Assembly: GCA_946479825.1 (NCBI GenBank)
Contig: CAMLHU010000057.1
Span: 1 to 9,690, forward strand
Reading direction: 5' to 3'
From: an uncultured Gemmatimonadota bacterium
GTDB taxonomy: Bacteria > Gemmatimonadota > Gemmatimonadetes > Gemmatimonadales > GWC2-71-9
Length of the DNA: 9,690 nucleotides
Shown: in pieces, positions 1 to 6,194 of the stretch
How the letters are laid out: each line of letters begins with the position of its first letter
How positions within the stretch are numbered: position 1 is the stretch's first letter
The notes under the pieces: model-generated
Told to the model about the DNA's origin: nothing
Seen by the model: the letters and a program-made list of their open reading frames with translations, nothing else
Database searches by the model: none
Program-made: the position numbers and the translations under genes

Positions 1-209
1 TCCTCCGGCAGGTTGGCGCCGAATACGCCCAGCTCCGCGAGGCCGGGGATGATCTGCTTCGGGAACTTCCCTTCGATGTAACAGTCCCCGATGATCGGCA
101 TCAGGTGCTCGTCCACCCAGGCGCGGACGGTGTCGCGGACGGCCCGCTCCTCCTCGCTCAGGAGCGAGTCGAAGTCGTAGAAGTCCACGCCGGTGTAGGT
201 GCTGGCCAT
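1..209 (-). CDS. Acyl-CoA dehydrogenase, N-terminal fragment (cut by window edge)
   Basis: Only the first 69 codons are present; the gene continues past the left edge. The fragment opens MASTYTGVDFYDFDSLLSEE and continues with ERAVRDTVRAWVDEHLMP at residues 21-38 and PGLAELGVFGANLPE at 55-69. That is the typical alpha-helical N-terminal domain of flavin-dependent acyl-CoA dehydrogenases: acidic EEER helix, RxFxxxxLMP-like helix, then the ELGxxG turn. The enzymes oxidise acyl-CoA thioesters at the alpha-beta carbons and pass electrons to ETF. The spacing resembles glutaryl-CoA dehydrogenase-like members, but the catalytic glutamate and FAD-binding parts lie outside the window, so the substrate cannot be named. 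The ATG at 209-207 is the natural start. There is a weak purine-rich GACGGGA stretch upstream (217-223, minus strand). An inverted heptad repeat separates it from the SprT-like gene, so it may begin its own transcription unit. Confidence 0.8.
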   Translation of the reverse strand, partial: MASTYTGVDFYDFDSLLSEEERAVRDTVRAWVDEHLMPIIGDCYIEGKFPKQIIPGLAELGVFGANLPE

Positions 210-229
210 CGTTGTATCCCGTCGTTGTT

Positions 230-306
230 GGTCAACGGTCAACGGTGAAGGGTGAACAGCTGGGGCTCGACGGCGCCCGTTGACCGTTCACCATTGACCG
301 TTCACC
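230..306. repeat. Inverted pair of 7-bp tandem repeats (4 + 4 heptads)
   Basis: Left arm 230-257 consists of four heptads: ggtcaac, ggtcaac, ggtgaag, ggtgaac. Right arm 279-306 consists of gttgacc, gttcacc, attgacc, gttcacc. The right arm is the reverse complement of the left, with one mismatch per heptad (24 of 28 positions pair), around a 21-base spacer (258-278). It could fold into a long imperfect stem-loop in RNA or as a cruciform. It begins 6 bases after the SprT-like stop (313-315) and ends 20 bases before the acyl-CoA dehydrogenase start. No T-run follows on either strand, so it is not a classical intrinsic terminator; 3'-end protection or a repeat-derived spacer is possible. Function is not known. 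Confidence 0.85.
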
Positions 307-312
307 GACTTG

Positions 313-1035
313 TCATCCCGCCTTCTGCTCCGCCCCGCCCACCCGCCGGCGCGCGCTCGGCGTGATCCCCACCTCGCGCGCCTTCCGCCGGAACGTCGGG
401 CCGTGGTCCACCGGCAGGCCGGTCTCCGCCTGCCACTGGTGCACCATCTCGTGCAACACCGTGTGCTCCACCTCGGCCCAGCCGTGGCGGCGCGCGTGCC
501 GCCGCCCGATCGCGATCTCGGTGGGCCTGCCGGTCTTGAGGTCCACCGTGAGCTCGCCCAACCGGCTCCGCATCCGGCCGCTCAGCCGGAACGCGATGGG
601 CCCGAGCGCGCCCCCAAAATACTCGGCGTTGAGCCGGGCGTGCAGTTCGCCGAGCCGGTGCAGGATGGCCAGGTCGCCGGGCTGCGGGCGGTCCGGCCGG
701 CGCTTCGGCGCGGTCGCGCGCTCCGCCACCGGGAACGCCAGGAACGTCACCTCCGCCATCCGCCGCATCGGCCGGGGGACGCCGGGCAGGAGGAACCGCA
801 CCACCGCCTCGAGCACGTAGTCCGGCGCCTGGGCGTACCCCTCGTGGATGCGGAGGATCCCGTTCCGGCCGTAGCTCAGCATCACCGACCGGTTGGCGTG
901 GGTCGCGAGCCCCTTGAGCCCCGGCACGTCGAGCACGCCCAGCAGCTCGAGCCGCCGCGCCAGCAGCTCGGCGGGCGGCAGCGCGACGCTGGGCGCCGCG
1001 GGGTCAGGCGCCGACCGGAACGGGATCGGGGGCAC
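313..1035 (-). CDS. SprT-like zinc metalloprotease domain protein
   Basis: A 240-residue protein with a zincin active site, HEMVH, at residues 195-199 within TVLHEMVHQWQAETG. A likely third zinc ligand is His211 in DHGPTF, followed by FRRKAREVGITP; this arrangement is typical of the SprT-like family, related to the protease domain of Spartan. Ahead of it are NRSVMLSYGRNGILRIHEGY (49-68), APDYVLEAVVRFLLPG (70-85) and LSGRMRSRLGEL (151-162), a conserved N-terminal part seen in bacterial SprT-like proteins of this size. No signal peptide or membrane segment is visible, so it is probably cytoplasmic. The start is GTG at 1035-1033, which overlaps the end of the metallophosphoesterase gene by 32 bases. 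Later in-frame GTGs near residue 34 would remove conserved residues. It is the last gene of the six-gene minus-strand unit. Substrates are unknown; a role in protein-DNA crosslink repair would be extrapolation from Spartan. Confidence 0.85.
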   Translation of the reverse strand: MPPIPFRSAPDPAAPSVALPPAELLARRLELLGVLDVPGLKGLATHANRSVMLSYGRNGILRIHEGYAQAPDYVLEAVVRFLLPGVPRPMRRMAEVTFLAFPVAERATAPKRRPDRPQPGDLAILHRLGELHARLNAEYFGGALGPIAFRLSGRMRSRLGELTVDLKTGRPTEIAIGRRHARRHGWAEVEHTVLHEMVHQWQAETGLPVDHGPTFRRKAREVGITPSARRRVGGAEQKAG

Positions 1036-1858
1036 GTCGCCGCCGCGCGAAGGCGCTGGTGTGGGAGGGAACGAACTCGGCCCGGTCGGCGTCCCACCGC
1101 CAGTGCTGGATATGCACCGCCTGGTGGTCCACGTGGACCAGGTTGAACACCGAGGGGCGCCGGCCCCGGGTCCGGCTGGTGTGCGTGCTGGTGGTGCTCA
1201 CCGGCAGCACGCCGTCGACGAGCCCGGCGGCCTCCTGATGGTCGTGGCCGCAGAGGACCACGTCGGCGCCGGTGGCCACCAGCCGGCGCTGGGCCGAGCG
1301 CCAGTGCGCGAGTCCCATCCGCCGGGAGATGTCGCCCCGCAGCACGTTGTGATGCACCACCGCCACCCGGACCGCCGACTCCGGCGTCGCGGCGAAGACC
1401 TGCGCCAGGCGCTTCGTCTCGCGCCGCGGGAGGTGGCCCTTCACGGTGAGGTCCCGAAGGTTCCACGTGAGCGAGCCCCACGCCAGGCCCCAGCTCGTGA
1501 GCGCGCCGGCGATGACCGCCCCCGGGACCTCGAGCGTGGGCGCGACGTCGTCGCCGAAATAGCGCCGGTACTTCTGCCAGCGGACCCGGCCGCCGCCGAT
1601 CGGCAGGATGGCGCGCCACCACTGCACGTCGTGGTTGCCGGGGATGACGAGCGTGGGGCTCGAGCGGCCGAGGTGACGGGCGAAGGCGAGCCCGCGCTGG
1701 AACTCGCCGTGCCGGGCCCGCTGCGTCAGGTCGCCGGAGATGACGACGGCGTCCGCGCCCATCGTGGGGACCAGCGCCTCGAGCGCCTGGACCTGCGTCA
1801 GGTCGGCGTCGCGCCCGAAGTGGAGGTCGCCCAGGTGGACGAACGTCAGGTCGCTCAC
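1004..1858 (-). CDS. Calcineurin-type metallophosphoesterase (CpdA/Icc-like)
   Basis: The 284-residue product carries the full set of calcineurin-like phosphoesterase metal motifs in order: GDLHFG (Asp11, His13), SGDLTQ (Asp43), GNHD (Asn75, His76), VVHHN (His169-His170) and CGHDH (His205, His207). These hold a di-metal centre that hydrolyses phosphodiesters or phosphomonoesters. Motif spacing is closest to class III cyclic-nucleotide phosphodiesterase-like enzymes, but substrate cannot be set from motifs alone. No export signal is seen, so it is likely cytoplasmic. The GTG start at 1858-1856 sits in a GTGA overlap with the DUF4139 stop (1857-1855) and places the first metal motif at residue 11, as usual. 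An in-frame extension upstream into DUF4139 codes for Gly/Arg/Pro-rich filler and is not convincing. Its 3' end overlaps the SprT-like start by 32 bases. The C-terminus ends in an Arg-rich, Pro-rich tail (RRRRAPDPV). Confidence 0.88.
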   Translation of the reverse strand: MSDLTFVHLGDLHFGRDADLTQVQALEALVPTMGADAVVISGDLTQRARHGEFQRGLAFARHLGRSSPTLVIPGNHDVQWWRAILPIGGGRVRWQKYRRYFGDDVAPTLEVPGAVIAGALTSWGLAWGSLTWNLRDLTVKGHLPRRETKRLAQVFAATPESAVRVAVVHHNVLRGDISRRMGLAHWRSAQRRLVATGADVVLCGHDHQEAAGLVDGVLPVSTTSTHTSRTRGRRPSVFNLVHVDHQAVHIQHWRWDADRAEFVPSHTSAFARRRRAPDPVPVGA

Positions 1859-3246
1859 CAGACCACCCGGACCTTGTAGGTGAGGACCGTCTGGCCGCCG
1901 GCGGGGACCTTGACCCGGAACCGGACCTTGGTGGACGAGATCCGCTCCGCCGGCACCGAGCTCGCGAGCACGCTCCACTCGCCGCCGCGTTCCTCGAACA
2001 GGTCCACCGTCACGTCCTGCGCGCCGGCGTTGCGCAGCGTGTCGGCGTACGCCGCGACCGCCCAGGTACGGAGATAGCGGTGGCCCTGCGCGGTGTCACG
2101 ACCGGTCTGCCAGCTGGTCTGCACCCGCTTGGCCGTGAGGTCGAAGGCCTGCCCGGCGTCGAGCCGGAGGTCCTCGCCCGCAGGGGTGTGGTCAATGGCC
2201 GCTTCGCCGATCAGCTGCAGGCGACCGGCGCTGTCGGGCTCGAACATCCGGACCACGCCGGCGGGGAGCGGCCGGTCGCCGAGGTCGGTCTTCCGCGGAC
2301 GATGGACCACATAGAGGGTCCGGACCGGAAGGTCGGCGCCGTTCTCGTCCTGACCGAGCCCGCCCCACCAGGGGAGTGCGCCCGCCACCACGTACGTCTT
2401 CTCGTAGGTCCCCGCGGCCGGATCGAACAGCGCCACGGTGGTCGCGACCCCCGGCCGCAGCGAGACCCGCCCGGGCAGGGTGTAGAGGTGGAACTCGCCC
2501 ACCTTCTGCTCCGCCACCTCGGCCGCGTCCGCGGTGCGCATCGCCATCGGGGCGCCCATCCCCTTGAACGCCGTGCCCGCGGCCGGCCCGGCGCGGCTCA
2601 CCTGCCCCGCGAGCAGCTGGATCTCGGCGCTGTCGAGCGAGAGCTGCCCCGGCTCCAGCACCGCCGCGCCCGACACCCGCGCCCGACCTCCGCCGAAGAT
2701 CGCCTGGTAGCTGGCCTGCCAACCGCCGCTCCCCGGCGCGAACCACGCAAGGCCCAGCGCCCGCCGGGCCTGAGTGGCGCTGAGCGAGACCGTCGCCGGC
2801 GGCGCCAAGAACGCGGCCTCCGCCGGATAGCTCGGCGTCCCCGGCATCGTCGTGACGATGGAGCCGTCGGCCAGCCGGAACCGCGGCGGCAGGACGCTCA
2901 CCACCGTCGCCGAGACGGTGTCGTGAAGCCCCGCGCCCATCCGGAAGACCAGCGTGCGCCCCACCGCCCGGCGGAGCAGCGCGTCGTCGCCCTGGCCGAC
3001 GTCGGCCTGGACGCCGGTGATCGTGATCGCGGAATCGGGAGAGAAGAGCGAGCCCGGATCGAAGACGCCGAGGTCGAGCGCCTGGGTGGAGGCGCCGCGG
3101 GGCACCGCCACCGGGAAGGTGCGGCGGATGAGCGCCCGGCCGTCGTTGTAGATGGTGGCGCTGGTCTGGGCGGCGAGCGGCGAGACGTGCGCGGTGAGCG
3201 GGACGGCCGCCAGGATCACGCCCAGGACGCGGAATGTGGCCTTCAC
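1855..3246 (-). CDS. Exported DUF4139-domain protein
   Basis: A 463-residue protein. Residues 1-27 look like a Sec signal peptide: a basic VKATFR start, a hydrophobic core (VLGVILAAVPLTA) and an Ala-rich exit ending near LAAQ. The mature part begins TSATIYNDGRALIRRTFPV and is rich in beta-strand patterns throughout, including SLSATQARRALGLAWF, GWQASYQAIFGG, FHLYTLPGRVSLRPG, DLFEERGGEWSVLASS and the C-terminal VKVPAGGQTVLTYKVRVVW. This matches the DUF4139 family, which is related to the mucoidy inhibitor A group and likely sits in the periplasm or outer envelope. It has no catalytic motif that I recognise. The GTG start at 3246-3244 is chosen because it gives the signal peptide and lies in a GTGA overlap with the upstream zinc-ribbon gene. 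Its stop overlaps the metallophosphoesterase start in the same way. The biochemical role of the family is unknown. Confidence 0.83.
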   Translation of the reverse strand: MKATFRVLGVILAAVPLTAHVSPLAAQTSATIYNDGRALIRRTFPVAVPRGASTQALDLGVFDPGSLFSPDSAITITGVQADVGQGDDALLRRAVGRTLVFRMGAGLHDTVSATVVSVLPPRFRLADGSIVTTMPGTPSYPAEAAFLAPPATVSLSATQARRALGLAWFAPGSGGWQASYQAIFGGGRARVSGAAVLEPGQLSLDSAEIQLLAGQVSRAGPAAGTAFKGMGAPMAMRTADAAEVAEQKVGEFHLYTLPGRVSLRPGVATTVALFDPAAGTYEKTYVVAGALPWWGGLGQDENGADLPVRTLYVVHRPRKTDLGDRPLPAGVVRMFEPDSAGRLQLIGEAAIDHTPAGEDLRLDAGQAFDLTAKRVQTSWQTGRDTAQGHRYLRTWAVAAYADTLRNAGAQDVTVDLFEERGGEWSVLASSVPAERISSTKVRFRVKVPAGGQTVLTYKVRVVW

Positions 3247-3533
3247 TTGAGCACCTCCATCGCGACGCGCTCCACGATGCGCCGCACGATCAGGTACGTG
3301 GCCAGCACGGCCATCCAGGCGTAGGCCCGGGCGAGGGGGTTGGACGGCACGCCGAACGCCGCCCAGAGCGCCACCGCCAGGGTGGCGACGACCGCCGATC
3401 GCGAGCCGAGGATCCGCGCACGGGCCCGGAGCTCGGCCGTGCAGTCCGGACACCGCTCGCCGAAGTCGATCCCCCCGGTCCGCCGGCCGCAGCGGACGCA
3501 GGGAAGCTCAGGCCACCCGGCGGGCGACGGCAT
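3243..3533 (-). CDS. Small zinc-ribbon membrane protein, unknown function
   Basis: A 96-residue protein with two CxxC pairs (Cys12/Cys15 in CVRC and Cys28/Cys31 in CPDC), spaced as a small zinc ribbon. Then follow a basic stretch (LRARARILGSR) and two hydrophobic segments, about residues 47-62 and 70-85, which could form a membrane hairpin, ending in a short charged tail (RRIVERVAMEVLK). I do not recognise a named family; rhomboid-associated and other ribbon-plus-membrane proteins share this layout only in general terms. The ATG at 3533-3531 overlaps the dehydrogenase 3' end by 26 bases, and the stop shares GTGA with the DUF4139 start. Those couplings, the complete ribbon and the frame's continuity argue that it is a real gene. 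By topology the ribbon would face the cytoplasm by the positive-inside rule. Function unknown. Confidence 0.72.
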   Translation of the reverse strand: MPSPAGWPELPCVRCGRRTGGIDFGERCPDCTAELRARARILGSRSAVVATLAVALWAAFGVPSNPLARAYAWMAVLATYLIVRRIVERVAMEVLK

Positions 3534-4524
3534 CGCCGAATTGCGCCGTGGTCGCCGTGCCGCCCAGGTCGCGGGTGCGCACCTGGTCGTCCACGATGAC
3601 CTGACGGATCGCCGTGCGGAGCCGGGTGGCGCGGTCGGTCTCGCCGATGTGGTCGAGCAGCATCGCGGCCGCCAGCATCTGGGCCGACGGGTTGGCGATC
3701 CCCTTGCCGGCGATGTCCGGCGCGCTGCCGTGCACCGCCTCGAAGATCGCCGCGCGGGTGCCGATGTTGGCCCCCGGCGCCAGGCCGAGCCCGCCCACGA
3801 GCCCCGAGATCTCGTCGCTCAGGATGTCGCCGAACATGTTGGTCGTCACGATGACGTCGAACTGCTCGGGCCGGAGCACCAGCTGCATCGCGGTGTTGTC
3901 GATGATGAGGTCGTTCGACTCCACCCGGCCGGCGTACTCGTGCGCCACCTGCTTGGCCACCTCGAGGAAGAGCCCGCTCGTCATCTTGAGGATGTTGGCC
4001 TTGTGGACCGCGGTGACCTTCTTCCGCCCGTGCTTCACGGCGTACTCGTAGGCGTAGCGTACGATCCGCTCGCACCCCTTCCGCGTCACGATGGCGGCCG
4101 ACTGCGCCACGGCCTTGGGGTCGTCGCCCACGCGGACGAAGTGCTCCACGCCGACGTAGAGGCCCTCGAGGTTCTCGCGCACCAGCACGATGTCGATCCC
4201 GCTGTAGCGCTGCCCCGGCACGATCGACACCGCCGGCCGCACGTTGGCGAAGAGCTCGAATTCCTTCCGGAGCCCGACGTTCACCGACCGGTAGCCGGTG
4301 CCGACCGGCGTCGTGAGCGGGCCCTTGAGCGCCAGCGTGGTCTTCCGGATGGACTCGAGCGTCGCGTCGGGGAGCGGCGTCCCGGTCGCGTCCACCCCGG
4401 CCATCCCGGCCAGCTGCTCGTCCCACCGGAACCGGAGCCCCGTGCGCTCCAGCACCTTCACCGTCTCGGCGGTGATCTCCGGGCCGATCCCGTCGCCCGG
4501 GATCAGCGTGACGTCGATCGTCAT
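3508..4524 (-). CDS. NAD-dependent isocitrate dehydrogenase
   Basis: A 338-residue beta-decarboxylating dehydrogenase that converts isocitrate to 2-oxoglutarate in the TCA cycle. It starts MTIDVTLIPGDGIGPEI. Substrate residues expected for isocitrate are present: Ser80 and Asn82 in RSVNVGLRKEF, Arg86, Arg96 in ANVRP, Arg117 in REN and Tyr123. VHKANILK (Lys175) and the metal-binding aspartates of NDLIIDN (205, 209) and FGDILSDE (233, 237) follow. The SxN motif separates it from 3-isopropylmalate dehydrogenase. In the cofactor loop, HGSAPDIAG has Asp270-Ile271 where NADP enzymes have Lys-Tyr, so NAD is expected. Length and motifs resemble the catalytic subunit of mitochondrial IDH3 and short bacterial NAD-IDHs. 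The ATG at 4524-4522 overlaps the upstream lipoprotein stop as ATGA, with a GGGGGGAAG ribosome-binding stretch directly ahead. Its 3' end overlaps the zinc-ribbon gene by 26 bases. NAD preference and the isocitrate assignment come from motifs, not assay. Confidence 0.9.
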   Translation of the reverse strand: MTIDVTLIPGDGIGPEITAETVKVLERTGLRFRWDEQLAGMAGVDATGTPLPDATLESIRKTTLALKGPLTTPVGTGYRSVNVGLRKEFELFANVRPAVSIVPGQRYSGIDIVLVRENLEGLYVGVEHFVRVGDDPKAVAQSAAIVTRKGCERIVRYAYEYAVKHGRKKVTAVHKANILKMTSGLFLEVAKQVAHEYAGRVESNDLIIDNTAMQLVLRPEQFDVIVTTNMFGDILSDEISGLVGGLGLAPGANIGTRAAIFEAVHGSAPDIAGKGIANPSAQMLAAAMLLDHIGETDRATRLRTAIRQVIVDDQVRTRDLGGTATTAQFGDAVARRVA

Positions 4525-5162
4525 CTTCCCCCCATCACCGGCAAGACGTGGTCGATCGCGGCCTCGAGCGCGGCCCGCGGCCCCGCGCCCTGGCCGACCG
4601 CGCGCGAACGCCACAGCACCGTCGCCTCCCGCGAGTCGGCCATCACCAGCATCAGCTCGGCCGTCTCGGTGCCGTCGGCGCCGCGATAGAACACCGCGGC
4701 CGCCGGCACCAGCGCGTACCGCCCGCCCGCCAGCGCGGTGAGGTTCCGGAGCGCCGAGCGGAACGGATCGGGCACCACCTGGAGCCCCGGGTCGCGCATC
4801 ATCCCCTGCCCCATCCGGTCGGGATCGGGCGCGATCCCCGGCGCGCGCAGGGCGATCTTCCGCAGCTCGGGCGGCAGCTTCCACACGACCTCGGGCGCCC
4901 GCTCGTCGAGCGCCTTGCCGAGCAGCGAGTCCACCCACCGCTCCGCGCGGACGTGGTCGGCGAACGCCGCATCGGCTTCCGTCGCGCTGTCCACCGCGAG
5001 CAGCGAGAGCGGCACCACGGTGATCGTCTGGCCCGCGAGGGCCGTGGTCACAAGGGGACGATTGACGAGCTGTTCGGGCGTGGGGGTGGTGTCGGGTCCG
5101 CGGTGCCCGCCGCAGGCCGAGAGGAGTACTGCCAAGCCGATGAATGACAAGGACTTAGGCAA
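4521..5162 (-). CDS. Predicted lipoprotein, unknown function
   Basis: A 213-residue protein with a lipoprotein signal: MPKSLSFIGLAVLLSACGG, with a basic residue at 3, a hydrophobic core and the lipobox LSAC ending at Cys17. Cleavage before Cys17 and lipidation would anchor it to the membrane. The next 20 residues are Thr/Pro-rich (PDTTPTPEQ), a typical linker. The rest (TVVPLSLLAVD, WVDSLLGKALDERAPEVVWKLPPELRK, GGRYALVPAAAVFY, TAELMLVMADSREATVLWRSR) alternates strands and helices as in a compact soluble domain related in style to lipoproteins found in Gemmatimonadota, but I cannot name a family. The start is TTG at 5162-5160. The internal TTG at 5150 would lose the basic n-region, and a GCAGGT element sits 6 bases before 5162. 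It is the first gene of the six-gene unit. A possible -10 (TATTAC, 5216-5211) lies upstream without a clear -35. Confidence 0.75.
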   Translation of the reverse strand: MPKSLSFIGLAVLLSACGGHRGPDTTPTPEQLVNRPLVTTALAGQTITVVPLSLLAVDSATEADAAFADHVRAERWVDSLLGKALDERAPEVVWKLPPELRKIALRAPGIAPDPDRMGQGMMRDPGLQVVPDPFRSALRNLTALAGGRYALVPAAAVFYRGADGTETAELMLVMADSREATVLWRSRAVGQGAGPRAALEAAIDHVLPVMGGR

Positions 5163-5167
5163 TCACT

Positions 5168-5174
5168 ACCTGCC
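5168..5174 (-). promoter_or_regulatory. Ribosome binding site supporting the TTG start of the lipoprotein
   Basis: On the minus strand the sequence reads GGCAGGT, then AGTGA, then TTG. The AGG core (5171-5169) is 6 bases before the TTG at 5162. This decides the start in favour of 5162 over the next in-frame TTG at 5150, which would also remove the lysine from the signal peptide. Confidence 0.5.
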
Positions 5175-5224
5175 GGATAAGGGCGAAGGTCGGGGTGGTC
5201 GGGGAGAAAGGTAATAGGGGGCGG

Positions 5225-5315
5225 GGGTCAGGGCTTAGGGCGTAGGGCATGGGGCTTGGAGCTTAGAGCTTGGAGCTTGGAGCTTAGAGCTTGGAGCTTG
5301 GAGCTTGGAGCTTGG
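5225..5315. repeat. Tandem array of 13 heptanucleotides (AGCTTGG type)
   Basis: Thirteen contiguous 7-bp units with no gaps. From 5225: gggtcag, ggcttag, ggcgtag, ggcatgg, ggcttgg, then from 5260 onward only agcttag or agcttgg. Eight units from 5260 to 5315 differ at one position only. A 21-bp higher-order unit is visible: 5260-5280 and 5281-5301 are identical (one agcttag followed by two agcttgg). The array starts 9 bases past the SDR stop (5325-5327) and ends about 60 bases before the lipoprotein start, filling most of the SDR-lipoprotein gap. Units are purest next to the SDR stop and decay away from it. No insertion-sequence features are seen, and the function is unknown. Confidence 0.95.
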
Positions 5316-5324
5316 AGGTGCCGG

Positions 5325-6188
5325 TCACTCGAGCGAGAGCCCTCCGTCCACCACGATCGTCTGGCCGGTGATGTGGCGGGCCTCGTCGGAGCAGAGGAAC
5401 GACGCGACGTGCGCCACGTCCTCGGGCTCGGCCACCCGACCCAGCACGGCGTGCATCCGGGCGCGCTCGATCACCTCGCGCGGGAGCATCATCATCCGTT
5501 CGGTGCGGATGAAGCCCGGGGCGACGGCGTTCACGTTGACGTTGGCGGGGCCGAGTTCCACGGCGGCGGCGCGGGTGAGGCCTTCGAGCGCCGCCTTGCT
5601 CGCGGCGTAGTTGGCGACGCCGAACCCCGGGCGGGCGGCCTGGTGGGCGCTCACCGAGACGATCTTGCCGTAGCGCTGGGTGCGGAAATGCGGGGCGACG
5701 GCGCGGATGCAGTTGAATGCGCCAGTGACGTTGGTGTCGAGGACCTCGCGCCACGCCGGGTCGGAGAGCCGCCACAGCGCGCCGTCGCTCGCGATGCCGG
5801 CGTTGTTCACCAGGTAATGCAGCCCGCCCAGCCGCTCGCGGGCCTCGGCGACGAAGCGGTCGACCGCCGAGCGGTCGCGCACGTCGCACCTGGCGGCGTA
5901 CACCTGCACGCCCATCGCCAGGAGCCCCGTCTCGGTGAGGAGCGCCATCTCCGTGACGTCGCGGCCCGGGAGCTCCACGAAGCAGAACGCCACGTGGCAG
6001 CCGAGCCGGGCGAACTCGTGGCAGATCGCGCGGCCAAGGCCGGTGGCGCCGCCGGTCACGACGGCGACCTTGCCGCGGAAGCCGGGCGTGATGACGTCCG
6101 GCTCGGGCTGGGCCAGCGCCGCCCCGGACGACCGGGACGAGGCCTGCCAGCCACCCGCGTCACCGGGCGGAGGGGGGCGATGAGGCAT
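5325..6188 (-). CDS. Short-chain dehydrogenase/reductase (FabG-like SDR)
   Basis: A classical SDR with a Rossmann fold, reducing or oxidising a carbonyl/alcohol with NAD(P)H; a 3-oxoacyl-ACP reductase-like role is the closest guess. Motifs: TGGATGLG (45-52, cofactor binding), CDV (101-103), NNAG (128-131), Asn153, catalytic Tyr194 and Lys198 in YAASK, PGFIRT (224-229), and the C-terminal GQTIVVDGG. The catalytic serine is Ser180 (SVSAHQ), 14 residues before Tyr194; FabG-type enzymes usually have 13, so there appears to be one extra residue. At 287 residues it is longer than the usual 245-250 because of a Pro/Ser/Gly-rich N-terminal extension of about 35 residues. No other ATG, GTG or TTG lies between the ATG at 6188 and the Rossmann motif, so that extension is either real or starts at a rare codon. 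It is divergent from the M28 gene, and a heptad array lies just after the stop. Substrate not determinable. Confidence 0.88.
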   Translation of the reverse strand: MPHRPPPPGDAGGWQASSRSSGAALAQPEPDVITPGFRGKVAVVTGGATGLGRAICHEFARLGCHVAFCFVELPGRDVTEMALLTETGLLAMGVQVYAARCDVRDRSAVDRFVAEARERLGGLHYLVNNAGIASDGALWRLSDPAWREVLDTNVTGAFNCIRAVAPHFRTQRYGKIVSVSAHQAARPGFGVANYAASKAALEGLTRAAAVELGPANVNVNAVAPGFIRTERMMMLPREVIERARMHAVLGRVAEPEDVAHVASFLCSDEARHITGQTIVVDGGLSLE

Positions 6189-6194
6189 CGGCTC

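Noticed and set aside
213..242. TTGACC in the heptads (242-237) plus GATACA (218-213) as a promoter for the acyl-CoA dehydrogenase
   Set aside because: The -10 would end only three bases before the ATG, so transcription would start inside the coding region. The TTGACC match follows from the repeat unit.
230..306. Inverted heptad block as an intrinsic terminator
   Set aside because: No T-run follows the stem on either strand and the stem has regular mismatches; kept as a repeat only.
3508..4524. 3-isopropylmalate dehydrogenase or homoisocitrate dehydrogenase as the identity of the dehydrogenase
   Set aside because: The SVN motif ahead of the LRKEF helix and the VHKANILK segment match isocitrate dehydrogenase, and there are no neighbouring leucine or lysine biosynthesis genes. 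It stays a lesser possibility.
2080..4689. Two long plus-strand open frames (2080-3324 and 3340-4689) opposite DUF4139 and the isocitrate dehydrogenase
   Set aside because: Translations are His/Arg/Asp-rich with no recognisable motif and mirror the codon pattern of the real minus-strand genes.
5225..5315. Heptad array as a CRISPR array
   Set aside because: Units are 7 bp and contiguous without spacers, and there are no cas genes.
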